The notes under the pieces: model-generated
What the model saw: the letters and a program-made list of their open reading frames with translations, nothing else
Databases searched by the model: none
Told to the model about the DNA's origin: nothing
Position numbers and translations under genes: made by a program
Assembly: GCF_027125355.1 (NCBI RefSeq)
Contig: NZ_CP114052.1
Location: forward strand, 310,001-374,000
Length of the DNA: 64,000 nucleotides
Reading direction: 5' to 3'
Source of the DNA: Peptostreptococcus equinus
Lineage (GTDB): Bacteria > Bacillota > Clostridia > Peptostreptococcales > Peptostreptococcaceae
In this document: in pieces, positions 36,242 to 45,469 of the stretch
How positions within the stretch are numbered: the first letter of the stretch is position 1
Layout: each line of letters opens with the position of its first letter

Positions 36242-37897
36242 ATGGAAATAACACAATTTAAAGATTTAGAAATAAAAGAAGAATTACAGAGAGCAATTGA
36301 AGATTTAGGATATGAACAAGCATCACCAATACAAGCAAAGGCAATACCTGCTGTATTATCAGGAATAGATGTAATAGGGCAGGCACAGACAGGTACAGGT
36401 AAAACTGCTGCATTTGGTATTCCACTTCTTCAGAGAATAGATCCAAATAACAAAAATTTACAAGCTATAGTATTATGTCCAACAAGAGAACTTGCAATAC
36501 AGGTGTCTGAAGAATTAAGAAAGCTGGCCAAGTACCTACAAGGAGTGAAAACACTTCCAGTTTATGGTGGACAACCAATAGATAGACAGATAAAGGCATT
36601 GAAAAGTGGTGTACAAGTAGTAATAGGAACACCAGGTAGAGTAATTGATCATATAAATAGAAGAACACTAAAAACAGGGATGGTTAATATGGTAGTTCTA
36701 GATGAAGCAGATGAAATGCTTGATATGGGATTTAGAGAAGATATTGAGACTATTCTTAGTTCAGTTCCTGAAGATAGGCAGACAAGTTTATTTTCGGCTA
36801 CTATGCCAAAAGCTATTTTAGAATTAACTAGGAAATATCAGAACAATCCAGAACATATAAAGGTAGTTAGAAAAGAATTAACTGTATCAAACATCAAACA
36901 ATTTTATATAGAAACTAGATATTCAAATAAATTAGAAGTACTGACTAGATTGATAGATGTATATAATCCAAAGCTATCGGTAGTATTTACAAATACTAAA
37001 AAAGGTGCAGACGAATTAGTATCAAGCCTACAGGCAAGAGGTTATGGAGCAGATTCATTACACGGAGATTTAAAGCAGGCTCAAAGAGACATAGTAATGG
37101 ATAAATTTAGATCAGGTACTATTGATATTCTAGTAGCAACAGATGTAGCTGCAAGAGGAATAGATGTAGATGATGTAGAGTGTGTATTTAACTATGAGTT
37201 ACCACAAGACGAAGAATATTATGTTCATAGAATTGGTAGAACTGGTAGAGCTGGGAGAGACGGCTTAGCATTTTCTTTTGCCTTTGGTAGAGAAATGAGA
37301 AAGTTAAAAGATATAGAAAGATATACGAAATCGAAAGTAATGAAGCATGCCATACCTACAGTAAATGATGTAGAGCAAAAGAGAGCAAATCAGTATTTTG
37401 AAGAAATAAAGAAAATTTTAGATGAAGGTAATTTTGCCAAACATTTACAGTTAGTGGAAGATTTCCTTAATGAAGAAGATTATTCTTTGATTGATGTATG
37501 TGCAGCCATAGTTAAAAATAGTTTAGGTGATGAAGAAAAACAAGAAATAAAAGAAGAATCAAGCGATAATAGAAGGAATAAGAATAGAAGTAGAAATGAT
37601 GCTGATATGACAAGATTATTCTTAAATGTAGGCAGAAAACAGAAAGTACAAGCTAAGGATATATTAGGTGCTATAGCTGGTGAGACAGGAATAAGCAGTA
37701 ATAAGATAGGCAGTATTGATATATATGATAAATATTCATTTGTTGATGTATCAAATAGTGCAGCGAAGACAATAATTGAAAAAATGAAGAGTAGAAAAAT
37801 TAAAGGAAATAAACTTAATATAGAAAGAGCTGGAAAAAGAGATAATACTTCTAGAAAAAGAAATTCGAATTTTAGTAAAAAAAGAGATAGAATGTAA
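36242..37897 (+). CDS. DEAD-box RNA helicase with C-terminal DbpA-type RNA-binding domain
   Basis: This is a 551-residue ATP-dependent RNA helicase of the DeaD/CshA group. Motifs in order are the Q motif (YEQASPIQAKAIP), AQTGTGKT, PTRELA, GTPGR, DEAD, SAT, and HRIGRTGRAGR. After a basic, Arg/Asn/Ser-rich linker the last ~75 residues (TRLFLNVGRKQKVQ to LNIERAG) form a DbpA RNA-binding fold, and the end is Lys/Arg-rich. In Bacillus and E. coli such proteins act in ribosome assembly, mRNA decay and cold growth. Single-gene unit with its own promoter and terminator. Confidence 0.94.
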   Translation: MEITQFKDLEIKEELQRAIEDLGYEQASPIQAKAIPAVLSGIDVIGQAQTGTGKTAAFGIPLLQRIDPNNKNLQAIVLCPTRELAIQVSEELRKLAKYLQGVKTLPVYGGQPIDRQIKALKSGVQVVIGTPGRVIDHINRRTLKTGMVNMVVLDEADEMLDMGFREDIETILSSVPEDRQTSLFSATMPKAILELTRKYQNNPEHIKVVRKELTVSNIKQFYIETRYSNKLEVLTRLIDVYNPKLSVVFTNTKKGADELVSSLQARGYGADSLHGDLKQAQRDIVMDKFRSGTIDILVATDVAARGIDVDDVECVFNYELPQDEEYYVHRIGRTGRAGRDGLAFSFAFGREMRKLKDIERYTKSKVMKHAIPTVNDVEQKRANQYFEEIKKILDEGNFAKHLQLVEDFLNEEDYSLIDVCAAIVKNSLGDEEKQEIKEESSDNRRNKNRSRNDADMTRLFLNVGRKQKVQAKDILGAIAGETGISSNKIGSIDIYDKYSFVDVSNSAAKTIIEKMKSRKIKGNKLNIERAGKRDNTSRKRNSNFSKKRDRM

Positions 37898-37954
37898 GAT
37901 TATAAATATAAAAAGTATTAGAAGTTATGCCAAATATTTTAAATAATAATATGT

Positions 37955-37990
37955 AAAAATAGAGTAGGAAATTTACCTACTCTATTTTTG
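37955..37990 (+). terminator. Terminator of DEAD-box helicase gene
   Basis: AAAAATAGAGTAGG pairs with CCTACTCTATTTTT (37955-37968 with 37976-37989), followed by G/T-rich sequence. Confidence 0.85.
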
Positions 37991-38011
37991 TTGCCTGATA
38001 CTAGCAATATA

Positions 38012-38041
38012 AAAACTCTCAAGATTTAACTTGAGAGTTTT
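38012..38041 (-). terminator. Terminator of the class A PBP gene
   Basis: AAAACTCTCAAG pairs with CTTGAGAGTTTT. On the - strand it is followed by T residues. It forms a back-to-back pair with the helicase terminator. Confidence 0.8.
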
Positions 38042-38051
38042 GTATAATAAA

Positions 38052-40823
38052 TTATCTATTTCTATATCTTGTATTTCCTGCAGCACCTGGTGTAGTTCCA
38101 GTAGTACCACCAGGGTTTGGTGTAGTTCCAGTAGCTCCTGGACCAACATTTACACCACCATGATTATTGTTTAAACCGCCATTTCCATTGTTATTTAAAG
38201 TGCCATCCTGAGTTTGAGGATTTTGCTGTTTTGTAGTAGTTTTTTTCTTTCTCAAGAAGCCAGTATAACTGTATCTATCAGGTGCTGTTCCATCTATAAA
38301 AGCTGCTGACACACCGAAAGATGTCCTACCACCATCCATTGGATTTATAGTTGTCATATATATCTTATCTGGCTTGTTAAAATCTTTATATTCAAGATTT
38401 TCATGAACATCACTCATTATAGATCCCCAGAGTTTAGCAGATGACATTGCTGCACCACCCTCTATAGGTCTTCTTTCAACAGTTGTTCCATCTTCTTTCT
38501 TAATACCAGCATCATCACCAATATATACTGAGCCCACATAATAAGGAGTGTATCCTACAAACCAAGTGTCTAAGTAACTATTTGTAGAACCTGTCTTACC
38601 AGCTACTGGCATATTAGAAATTGCAGCATTTTTACCAATACCTTCAGTTACAACAGCCTTTAGCATATCAGTCATTACATAAGCAACTTCTGGATCGACC
38701 ACTTTGTGAGTTTTAGGAGTATTCTTAACTATAATTTCACCGTTATATGAAGTTACGGTAGTGAAAACTTGTGGCTCAACATATATACCACCATTTGCTA
38801 AAGTACCAAATGCAGCCGCCATTTGTAATGGACTTACTCCTCTTGTAAGACCACCTAGTACTAATGAGTTGAAGTGTCTATCACTACTCTTCATACCTGC
38901 TTTATTTTCTTCTTTGAAATCTAATATAGTCGTAATACCAAAGTTTCTTAGGTAATCCATCATTACGTCGATTGAGTCATCATAAGTTGGTCCTAATAAT
39001 TCTCCAGTCTTATAAGCTATAGTATTTGATGATGTGGCTACGGCTCTTCTTAGTGACATAGAACCTGAACCAGATGTTGTAGTATTAGGATTATCAGCTC
39101 TATTTTCCTTAAATCTGTATCCGCCTCTTACATCAGACATTAGAGTAGATTGAGTAACTTTCTGCGTATCGATTGCTGGTGTATATACTGATAAAGGTTT
39201 TATAGTAGAACCTGGCTGGAATGGTGTTATAGCTCTATTTAGAGTTTTTCTAGCCTTAATATTTCTACCACCAATTAATCCCTTAATATTACCAGTTTTA
39301 TAATCTATTATTACTGATGCAGACTGTGGCTGACTTAAGCCGTTTGGAGTAACTGTATTATTAGGGAAGTTAGAAGCATCTGAATATTGTCTTTCAATAA
39401 CTTTTTGTATCTTCGGATCTATAGTTGAATTTATTATTAATCCACCGTTATAATACATATTTCTAGCTTCTGATTCAGTCTTTCCTTGTTCCATTAAAGC
39501 ATCGATAACATCATATTCTATTAAACTTTCCACTGAATTTGCTACTTCTTCCTTATCATCAGGGAACTGTATATCGATTCTTTCGTTAACAGCAGAAACA
39601 TATTGCTTTTCTGTGATAACATTTAAATCCTTCATCTTCTTTAAAACAGTTTCCTGTCTTTTTTTAGCTTCAGGATTATTTATTGCTTTTCTGATAACCA
39701 AATCCCCAGCCTTTAGCTGTTTATATGTATCATTATCCACTAAATCCCATTCCTGTAATTTTTCATACATATCTTTTTCTGTGCCATTAGCTGCATCCAA
39801 GCCTTCACTAGGCATAAAGAATAATAATTTGTGATCTAGGTCTTTTCTAGATTCGTCACCAGTTATTCTAGCAGTTGAGTAAGGTGCATATTTAGATGGA
39901 TTTCTAGTAACACCGGCTAACATTGCTGATTCTGCCAAAGTTAAATCTTTGGCACCTTTGTTGAAGTATCCTCTAGCACCTGCTTCAGCACCACATAGTC
40001 CCTTACCAACAAAATAGTTGTTTAAATAAGTTTCGAGTAATTTATCCTTGCTCACTGTTTTGTTCATTTCAAGGGCATAGTAAATATCTTTTATTTTTCT
40101 GCTGATAGTCTGATCACTACTTGTAAGTAACATTTTAGATACCTGCATAGGAATTGTACTACCACCTTGCTTGCTTCCTGCGAGTGTTTTAATAGTAGAT
40201 CTTCCTAGTCCCCAATAGTCAACACCACTATGTGAGTAAAAACGTTCATCCTCTATTGATACTATAGCTTTCCTTAAGTAAGGAGAAATATCACTTAGAG
40301 GTATTGGAGTCTTTTTGTACAAAGTAGGTGCCATTGACATTGTTTCACCATTTGCGAATTTTATTGTGGTTGTTTGGTGAGTCATTTTATCAAGTAAGGT
40401 TTCGTTTACTGGTTTGACATCTTTAAGAGATGCAAATACTAAACCTAGTCCTGCTGCTGTTATAACAATAAAAAAAGCAATTATAAATGCTATAATCTTT
40501 CTTTTTTTCTTTGTTTTTCTCTTCTTTTTTAAGTTTTTTGAAGTATTAGTTCTTCTTTCATTTTTTGTATTGTTTTCAGATCTAGCTGATGCGCTTACAG
40601 ATCTTGTTTTCGATGAGTTGTTTGTTGAAGATTTCCTCTGCGTTGAAGAGGATCTTCTTCTATTATCAGTACTAGAAGAGGCTTTAGCTCTTTCAGATGG
40701 AAGAATTATATCCTGTCCACTATAAGACTCAGATTTACGGTCGCTTGCCGATCTTCTACTGTTAGAAGAGTTTACGCTACGTCTTCTAATCTTATTTTTA
40801 TCTTCAGGTTTTTCTTTTTTCAT
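38052..40823 (-). CDS. Class A penicillin-binding protein (PBP1A-like)
   Basis: This is a 923-residue bifunctional peptidoglycan synthase. A Ser/Arg/Lys-rich cytoplasmic tail (1-108) precedes one membrane helix (110-132). The glycosyltransferase has SIEDERFYSHSGVD (catalytic Glu near E191/E193) and GGSTIPMQ. The transpeptidase has SxxK at S539-K542 (GSTIKP), SxN at S598-N600 (SSN) and KTG at 743-745 (KTGS). The last ~70 residues are Gly/Asn/Thr/Pro-rich low complexity, typical of clostridial class A PBPs. A promoter on the same strand and AAGGAGG precede the start. The gene converges with the helicase gene. Confidence 0.95.
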   Translation of the reverse strand: MKKEKPEDKNKIRRRSVNSSNSRRSASDRKSESYSGQDIILPSERAKASSSTDNRRRSSSTQRKSSTNNSSKTRSVSASARSENNTKNERRTNTSKNLKKKRKTKKKRKIIAFIIAFFIVITAAGLGLVFASLKDVKPVNETLLDKMTHQTTTIKFANGETMSMAPTLYKKTPIPLSDISPYLRKAIVSIEDERFYSHSGVDYWGLGRSTIKTLAGSKQGGSTIPMQVSKMLLTSSDQTISRKIKDIYYALEMNKTVSKDKLLETYLNNYFVGKGLCGAEAGARGYFNKGAKDLTLAESAMLAGVTRNPSKYAPYSTARITGDESRKDLDHKLLFFMPSEGLDAANGTEKDMYEKLQEWDLVDNDTYKQLKAGDLVIRKAINNPEAKKRQETVLKKMKDLNVITEKQYVSAVNERIDIQFPDDKEEVANSVESLIEYDVIDALMEQGKTESEARNMYYNGGLIINSTIDPKIQKVIERQYSDASNFPNNTVTPNGLSQPQSASVIIDYKTGNIKGLIGGRNIKARKTLNRAITPFQPGSTIKPLSVYTPAIDTQKVTQSTLMSDVRGGYRFKENRADNPNTTTSGSGSMSLRRAVATSSNTIAYKTGELLGPTYDDSIDVMMDYLRNFGITTILDFKEENKAGMKSSDRHFNSLVLGGLTRGVSPLQMAAAFGTLANGGIYVEPQVFTTVTSYNGEIIVKNTPKTHKVVDPEVAYVMTDMLKAVVTEGIGKNAAISNMPVAGKTGSTNSYLDTWFVGYTPYYVGSVYIGDDAGIKKEDGTTVERRPIEGGAAMSSAKLWGSIMSDVHENLEYKDFNKPDKIYMTTINPMDGGRTSFGVSAAFIDGTAPDRYSYTGFLRKKKTTTKQQNPQTQDGTLNNNGNGGLNNNHGGVNVGPGATGTTPNPGGTTGTTPGAAGNTRYRNR

Positions 40824-40851
40824 ATTTATATAAACCTCCTTACTATCAATA

Positions 40852-40880
40852 ATTATACTTGAAAAATGTGCATATTACAA
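40852..40880 (-). promoter_or_regulatory. Promoter of the class A PBP gene
   Basis: Read on the - strand: TTGTAA (40880-40875), 17 bases, TATAAT (40857-40852). Confidence 0.6.
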
Positions 40881-41086
40881 TAATTTTACTTGAATAATAT
40901 CCTAAATAATAATATGATATATGTTGGAGTAAAAATTATATTAATTAAAGTGATATTTTAACTAGATAGAGTATATAAATAAAATAATAATGTTAAAAGG
41001 GAATGATTTTAAATATATTATTGTAAAAAAGTAAGTAATATATTGATAGAGGTAAAAAGTAAATATAAATAAATAAGGAGGAATAG

Positions 41087-42637
41087 ATGTTAGTAGTAGA
41101 TAAAGTGAGTCATGGTTTTGGTTCTAGAACTATATTAGAAGATGTATCTTTTAGAATCAGAAGAGGAGAGCATATTGCTCTTGTAGGACCAAATGGTGAG
41201 GGTAAATCAAGTTTTTTAAATATAATTACTATGAAATTAACTCCAGATGCTGGAGATATAAAGTGGTCAAACAGAGTAACAGTTGGTTATTTAGATCAGC
41301 ACACAGTACTTGCAAAAGGTAATACTATTAGGGATATACTAAGAGGAGCTTTTTCTCATATGTTTGACCTTGAAAAAGAGATGCTTGAAATTTATGACAA
41401 AATGGCTGATGCAAGTGATGAAGAAATGGAAAAATATTTGGAGGATACAGCTGACATTCAAACCGTACTAGAACATAGTGGTTTTTATACAATTGATGCG
41501 AAGATTCAAGAAGTTGCGAATGGATTGGGTCTAGGTGAAATTGGTCTAGATAGAGATGTGGAAGATCTTTCTGGAGGTCAGAGAACAAAGGTATTACTTA
41601 CAAAACTGCTTTTGGAAAATCCTACGATATTAGTACTTGATGAACCTACTAACTTCCTTGATGAAGAACATATAGTTTGGTTAACTAGATACTTACAAGA
41701 ATATGACAATGCTTTTGTGCTTGTATCACATGATATACCATTTATAAACGATACTTGTAATGTTATATACCATCTAGAAAATGGAGAACTCAATAGATAC
41801 AAGGGTAATTATGATGAATTTGAAAGACTGAATGAAATCAAAAAGAGACAAGAAGAACAGGCATATGAAAAACAGGTTGAAGAGAGAAAAAAATTAGAGG
41901 ATTTTATAGCAAGAAATAAGGCTAGGGTAGCGACAAGGGGCATGGCAAACTCTAGACAAAAACAATTAGATAAGATGGAAATTTTAGAAAGGCCAAAGGA
42001 AAAAATAAAACCTACATTTGAATTCAGAAATGCTAGAACTTCAGGAAAAGTAGTTTTCGAAACAGCTAATTTAGTTCTTGGATATGATGAAGCTCTTACT
42101 AAGCCACTTAATTTTAGACTGGAGAGGGGAAATAAGATTGCTCTTAAAGGTATGAATGGTATAGGTAAGTCAACATTATTAAAAACTTTATTAGGAATAG
42201 TAAAACCATTTGGAGGTTCATTAAAGCTAGGAGATTATTTAGAAGTTGGATACTTTGAGCAGGAGAGTTCACATGAAAATACTAATACAGCTATGGAAGA
42301 AGTTTGGAATGAATATCCTGGGCTAGATAATATAGATGTTAGAAGAGCATTGGCAAAATGTGGTCTCACAAATGATCATATAACTAGTCAAATGAGAGTA
42401 TTATCAGGTGGTGAAGCCGCTAAGGTGAGATTGTGTAAGATAATGCTAAAAGACATAAATTTTCTTGTATTAGACGAGCCTACTAATCACTTGGATGTAG
42501 AAGCAAAAGAAGAATTAAAAAAGGCAGTTAAAGAATTTAAGGGTACAGTATTATTAGTAAGTCATGAGCCTGAATTTTATAATGATGTAGTAAATGACGT
42601 ATGGAATATTGAAGATTTTACCACAAAGATAGTATAA
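41087..42637 (+). CDS. ABC-F family ATPase
   Basis: This 516-residue protein has two ABC ATPase domains in one chain and no membrane segment. The first has Walker A GPNGEGKSS, signature LSGGQRTK and Walker B LVLDEPTNFLD. The second has GMNGIGKST, LSGGEAAK and LVLDEPTNHLD. A charged helical linker (about residues 240-305, KKRQEEQAYEKQVEERKK) is the ABC-F interdomain linker that reaches the ribosomal peptidyl-transferase region in studied members. It looks like a housekeeping translation factor (YkpA/YbiT-like) rather than an antibiotic-protection member, but the subfamily cannot be settled by eye. AAGGAGG precedes the ATG. Confidence 0.9.
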   Translation: MLVVDKVSHGFGSRTILEDVSFRIRRGEHIALVGPNGEGKSSFLNIITMKLTPDAGDIKWSNRVTVGYLDQHTVLAKGNTIRDILRGAFSHMFDLEKEMLEIYDKMADASDEEMEKYLEDTADIQTVLEHSGFYTIDAKIQEVANGLGLGEIGLDRDVEDLSGGQRTKVLLTKLLLENPTILVLDEPTNFLDEEHIVWLTRYLQEYDNAFVLVSHDIPFINDTCNVIYHLENGELNRYKGNYDEFERLNEIKKRQEEQAYEKQVEERKKLEDFIARNKARVATRGMANSRQKQLDKMEILERPKEKIKPTFEFRNARTSGKVVFETANLVLGYDEALTKPLNFRLERGNKIALKGMNGIGKSTLLKTLLGIVKPFGGSLKLGDYLEVGYFEQESSHENTNTAMEEVWNEYPGLDNIDVRRALAKCGLTNDHITSQMRVLSGGEAAKVRLCKIMLKDINFLVLDEPTNHLDVEAKEELKKAVKEFKGTVLLVSHEPEFYNDVVNDVWNIEDFTTKIV

Positions 42638-42660
42638 GTTAATATAGTATAATTAAATAT

Positions 42661-42702
42661 AAATTAAAAGCTGTAATCACAAATGATTACAGCTTTTAAT
42701 TT
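42661..42702. terminator. Bidirectional terminator between convergent genes
   Basis: A perfect 19-bp inverted repeat (42661-42679 with 42684-42702) and CAAA loop separates the ABC-F gene from the hydrogenase gene on the other strand. Confidence 0.85.
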
Positions 42703-42708
42703 ATTAAT

Positions 42709-44259
42709 TTATATTTGTTTTTCTATATGCCAGTTGTCAAACCATGAGTCATCCATTTTTTCTAATAAATCTGCATACTTACTTTCATCTGCAAACTGAA
42801 TTTCAGCATTCTTTTTATAAGTATTTACATTTGCTGTACTCTTTTTAACTGGTTGTATAGTACCTGTACCGGCTACACAACCTCCTGGGCATGCCATACC
42901 TTCTAACAAATAACCATTTCTTTTACCGGCTTTTGCTAGCATTAGCATATTTTTACATTCCTTTAAACCATCAGCACTATCGATTTTGACATCCATTTCT
43001 GGGTGATGTTTTTTTATTACATCTGCGACTGCTGCTGCAACTCCTCCAGATACTGCAAAACCTCTACCAGCACCAGTACCATAATTCATTTTATCAGATG
43101 GTTCAATTTCTTCTAAATTTATATTTTTGGCTTCAAACATACCCATTACTTCTTCATATGTTAAAACATAATCTACATGACTCTTTACAGATTTTCTAGT
43201 TGCTTCTGATTTTTTAGCAACACATGGTCCTATGAACACAACCTTTGTATCTGGGAATCTTTGTTTTATGAATCTCGCAGTAAATACCATAGGAGTCATT
43301 GCCATAGATATATTTTCTTTAAATTCAGGAAATTGTTTTTTAGCCATAACAGACCATGCAGGGCAACATGAAGTAGCCATAAAATCTAATTTTTCAGGAA
43401 CTTTTGACATAAAGTCTTCAGCTTCTTCTATAGTGCAAAGATCAGCACCTATTGCAACTTCCACTACATCATAGAATCCTAATTCTAGTAGAGCAGCTCT
43501 TAATTTGGAAGGAGTGACTTTTGGTCCAAACTGGCCTACAAAAGCTGGTGCTATTTCAGCTATTACTTTACCACCAGACTTTATTTCATTTATTAGTTGG
43601 AATATTTGAGTCTTATCGGCAATTGCCCCAAAAGGACATGAAGACATACAAACACCACATGATACACATTTTTCATAATCTATAGAAGCTCTACCATACT
43701 TATCTGAACCTATAGCATCCATACCACATGCTTTGGCACAAGGTCTTTCAAGTTTTGCAATTGCTCCATATGGACAGACTGATTTACATCTGCCACATTT
43801 AATACATTTCTCTTGATCTATAAAAGATTTGCCATTTACCATTGAAACAGCATTTTTTGGACAGACTTCAATACAAGGACTAGCAAGACATCCTCTACAT
43901 ATATCTGTTGTAAAATACTTGTTGTCAGGACATGAATTACAGGCGAATTTAATTATGTTAACAAATGGTGGCTTGTAAATAGTGTTGGCCACAGTTTCCT
44001 CATCTATTCCTGTAGATAGAGCGGCATGTTCTGAAACTTTTCTAAGTGGTAGACCCATTGCAAGTCTAACACGTTCTCCTACAATTGCTCTTTCTAGAAA
44101 AATACTTTCTCTATGTGAAGCTATTTCACCAGGAATGATATTAAATGGAATTTGTTCTAAATCATTATAGTCTTCACCTTCATAAGCAAATTTTGCAACC
44201 TCAGTAAAAACATCTCGTCTTACTTTGTCAATAGTTGTAAAAATACCTTTTAAACTCAT
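42709..44259 (-). CDS. [FeFe] hydrogenase, monomeric, group B-like
   Basis: This is a 516-residue iron-only hydrogenase. The N-terminal third holds several Cys clusters: CxxC at 107-110, CRGCLASPCIEVCP, CIKCGRCKSVCP, CAKACG and CVSCGVCMSSCP. The H-cluster motifs are TSCCPAW (296-302), GPCVAKK (344-350) and EGMACPGGCVAGTG (453-466), so all four H-cluster Cys are present. The third motif has AGTG where the well-studied group A enzymes have GGG, and the second has GPC in place of MPC. These are features of group B enzymes, whose physiological role is less clear. A CGGAGG site precedes the ATG. No maturation genes are in view. Confidence 0.88.
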   Translation of the reverse strand: MSLKGIFTTIDKVRRDVFTEVAKFAYEGEDYNDLEQIPFNIIPGEIASHRESIFLERAIVGERVRLAMGLPLRKVSEHAALSTGIDEETVANTIYKPPFVNIIKFACNSCPDNKYFTTDICRGCLASPCIEVCPKNAVSMVNGKSFIDQEKCIKCGRCKSVCPYGAIAKLERPCAKACGMDAIGSDKYGRASIDYEKCVSCGVCMSSCPFGAIADKTQIFQLINEIKSGGKVIAEIAPAFVGQFGPKVTPSKLRAALLELGFYDVVEVAIGADLCTIEEAEDFMSKVPEKLDFMATSCCPAWSVMAKKQFPEFKENISMAMTPMVFTARFIKQRFPDTKVVFIGPCVAKKSEATRKSVKSHVDYVLTYEEVMGMFEAKNINLEEIEPSDKMNYGTGAGRGFAVSGGVAAAVADVIKKHHPEMDVKIDSADGLKECKNMLMLAKAGKRNGYLLEGMACPGGCVAGTGTIQPVKKSTANVNTYKKNAEIQFADESKYADLLEKMDDSWFDNWHIEKQI

Positions 44260-44289
44260 TGTTTACCTCCGAAAATTATTATTATGAAC

Positions 44290-44343
44290 TTGAGGAATAC
44301 CTCAATAGTTAAATATTACTCAATTAGCATATAAAGTATAACA
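44290..44343 (-). promoter_or_regulatory. Extended -10 and inverted repeat upstream of the hydrogenase gene
   Basis: On the - strand TGTTATACT (44343-44335) is an extended -10. Between it and the gene, TTGAGG-AATA-CCTCAA (44290-44305) is a 6-bp inverted repeat in the leader and a possible operator. Confidence 0.4.
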
Positions 44344-44449
44344 TATTGTAAGATTAAAATAAACAATAAAAATACTATTAGATAATATGCAAACGATTGA
44401 CATAACTAATAATATTTGGTTCATTAAAGAAAAGATTAATATATTCGAT

Positions 44450-44503
44450 TTAATATAAACTTTACAATTCATTAATTTTAGCTTAACAAAGACCGGCTAT
44501 ACT
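44450..44503 (+). promoter_or_regulatory. Pho box and -10 element of the pst operon
   Basis: Four TTAACA-like hexamers recur every 11 bases: TTAATA (44450), TTTACA (44461), TTAATT (44472) and TTAACA (44483). A -10 TATACT (44498-44503) starts ten bases after the last hexamer, where a -35 would otherwise be needed. This is the layout of PhoP-activated promoters in Bacillus. Confidence 0.75.
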
Positions 44504-44578
44504 TATAAATGTACAAGGGAAAAGATCCCTAAATTAATATGGAAATAATAAAAATTTATTAAATAATTGGAGGATATC

Positions 44579-45469
44579 ATGTTAAAGAAGAAAATAGGTT
44601 TAATTACATTAACAGTAGTTTTATCTGCATCTGCATTAGTTGGATGTGGTGGATCAAATGACAAAAAATCTGATACGGGAAAAGATTTAAAAGGTAATAT
44701 CACTGCAGTTGGATCATCTGCTCTACAACCCTTGGTTGAAGCAGCATCATCAGGATTTACTGAAAAAAATCCTAACGTTAAAGTAAATGTGCAAGGTGGA
44801 GGTTCTGGACAAGGTCTTAGCCAGATATCATCTGGTACAGTTCAAATAGGTAACTCTGATGTATTTGCGGAAGAAAAGAAAGTAAAAACTGATAATTTAG
44901 AAGACAATAAAGTAGCAGTAGTAGGTATGGGGCCGGTTGTCAACAAAGAAGTTAAAGTTGATAATATAACTAGCCAACAGTTAGCAGATATATTTACTGG
45001 AAAGATTAAAAATTGGAAAGAAGTTGGTGGAGCAGATCAAGAAATTGTTGTAATAAACAGGGCACAAGGTTCTGGTACAAGAGCTACTTTTGAAAAGTTT
45101 GCATTAAATGGACAGCAGTCTGTTAAAGCACAGGAACAAGACAATTCAGGATCAGTACAGAAAATAGTGGGACAAACCCCTGGTTCTATATCATATCTTG
45201 CATTTTCATACTTTAAAGGAGATATTAAACCGTTGAAGGTTGATGGTGTTGAACCAAAAGCTGAAAATATAGCTGATAACAAATGGAAGATATGGTCATA
45301 TGAACATATGTACACTCAGAAAAAAGCTGATGAAGCTACAAAAGCATTTATAGAATATATGAAGAGTGATGATGTACAGAATAAATTAGTATCTAAATTA
45401 GGTTATATATCAATAAACCAGATGAAAATAGAAAGAGATGCCAATGGAAAGGTGTCTGAGGTTAAATAA
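44579..45469 (+). CDS. pstS: Phosphate ABC transporter substrate-binding lipoprotein
   Basis: This 296-residue phosphate-binding lipoprotein has the lipobox ALVGC (C23). Phosphate-site segments are GSSALQPL, GGGSGQGLSQ, IGNSD and NRAQGSGTR. The frame is open from TTG 44567, but the GGAGG site lies inside that extension. ATG 44579 is the start, with normal spacing. It is first in a pstSCAB-phoU operon; its TAA overlaps the ATG of pstC. Expression should rise under phosphate limitation through the Pho box. Confidence 0.96.
   Translation: MLKKKIGLITLTVVLSASALVGCGGSNDKKSDTGKDLKGNITAVGSSALQPLVEAASSGFTEKNPNVKVNVQGGGSGQGLSQISSGTVQIGNSDVFAEEKKVKTDNLEDNKVAVVGMGPVVNKEVKVDNITSQQLADIFTGKIKNWKEVGGADQEIVVINRAQGSGTRATFEKFALNGQQSVKAQEQDNSGSVQKIVGQTPGSISYLAFSYFKGDIKPLKVDGVEPKAENIADNKWKIWSYEHMYTQKKADEATKAFIEYMKSDDVQNKLVSKLGYISINQMKIERDANGKVSEVK

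Noticed and set aside
41087..42637. Antibiotic-resistance ABC-F protein
   Set aside because: The linker is of ordinary length and there is no leader peptide or attenuator upstream; a housekeeping translation factor is the simpler reading.
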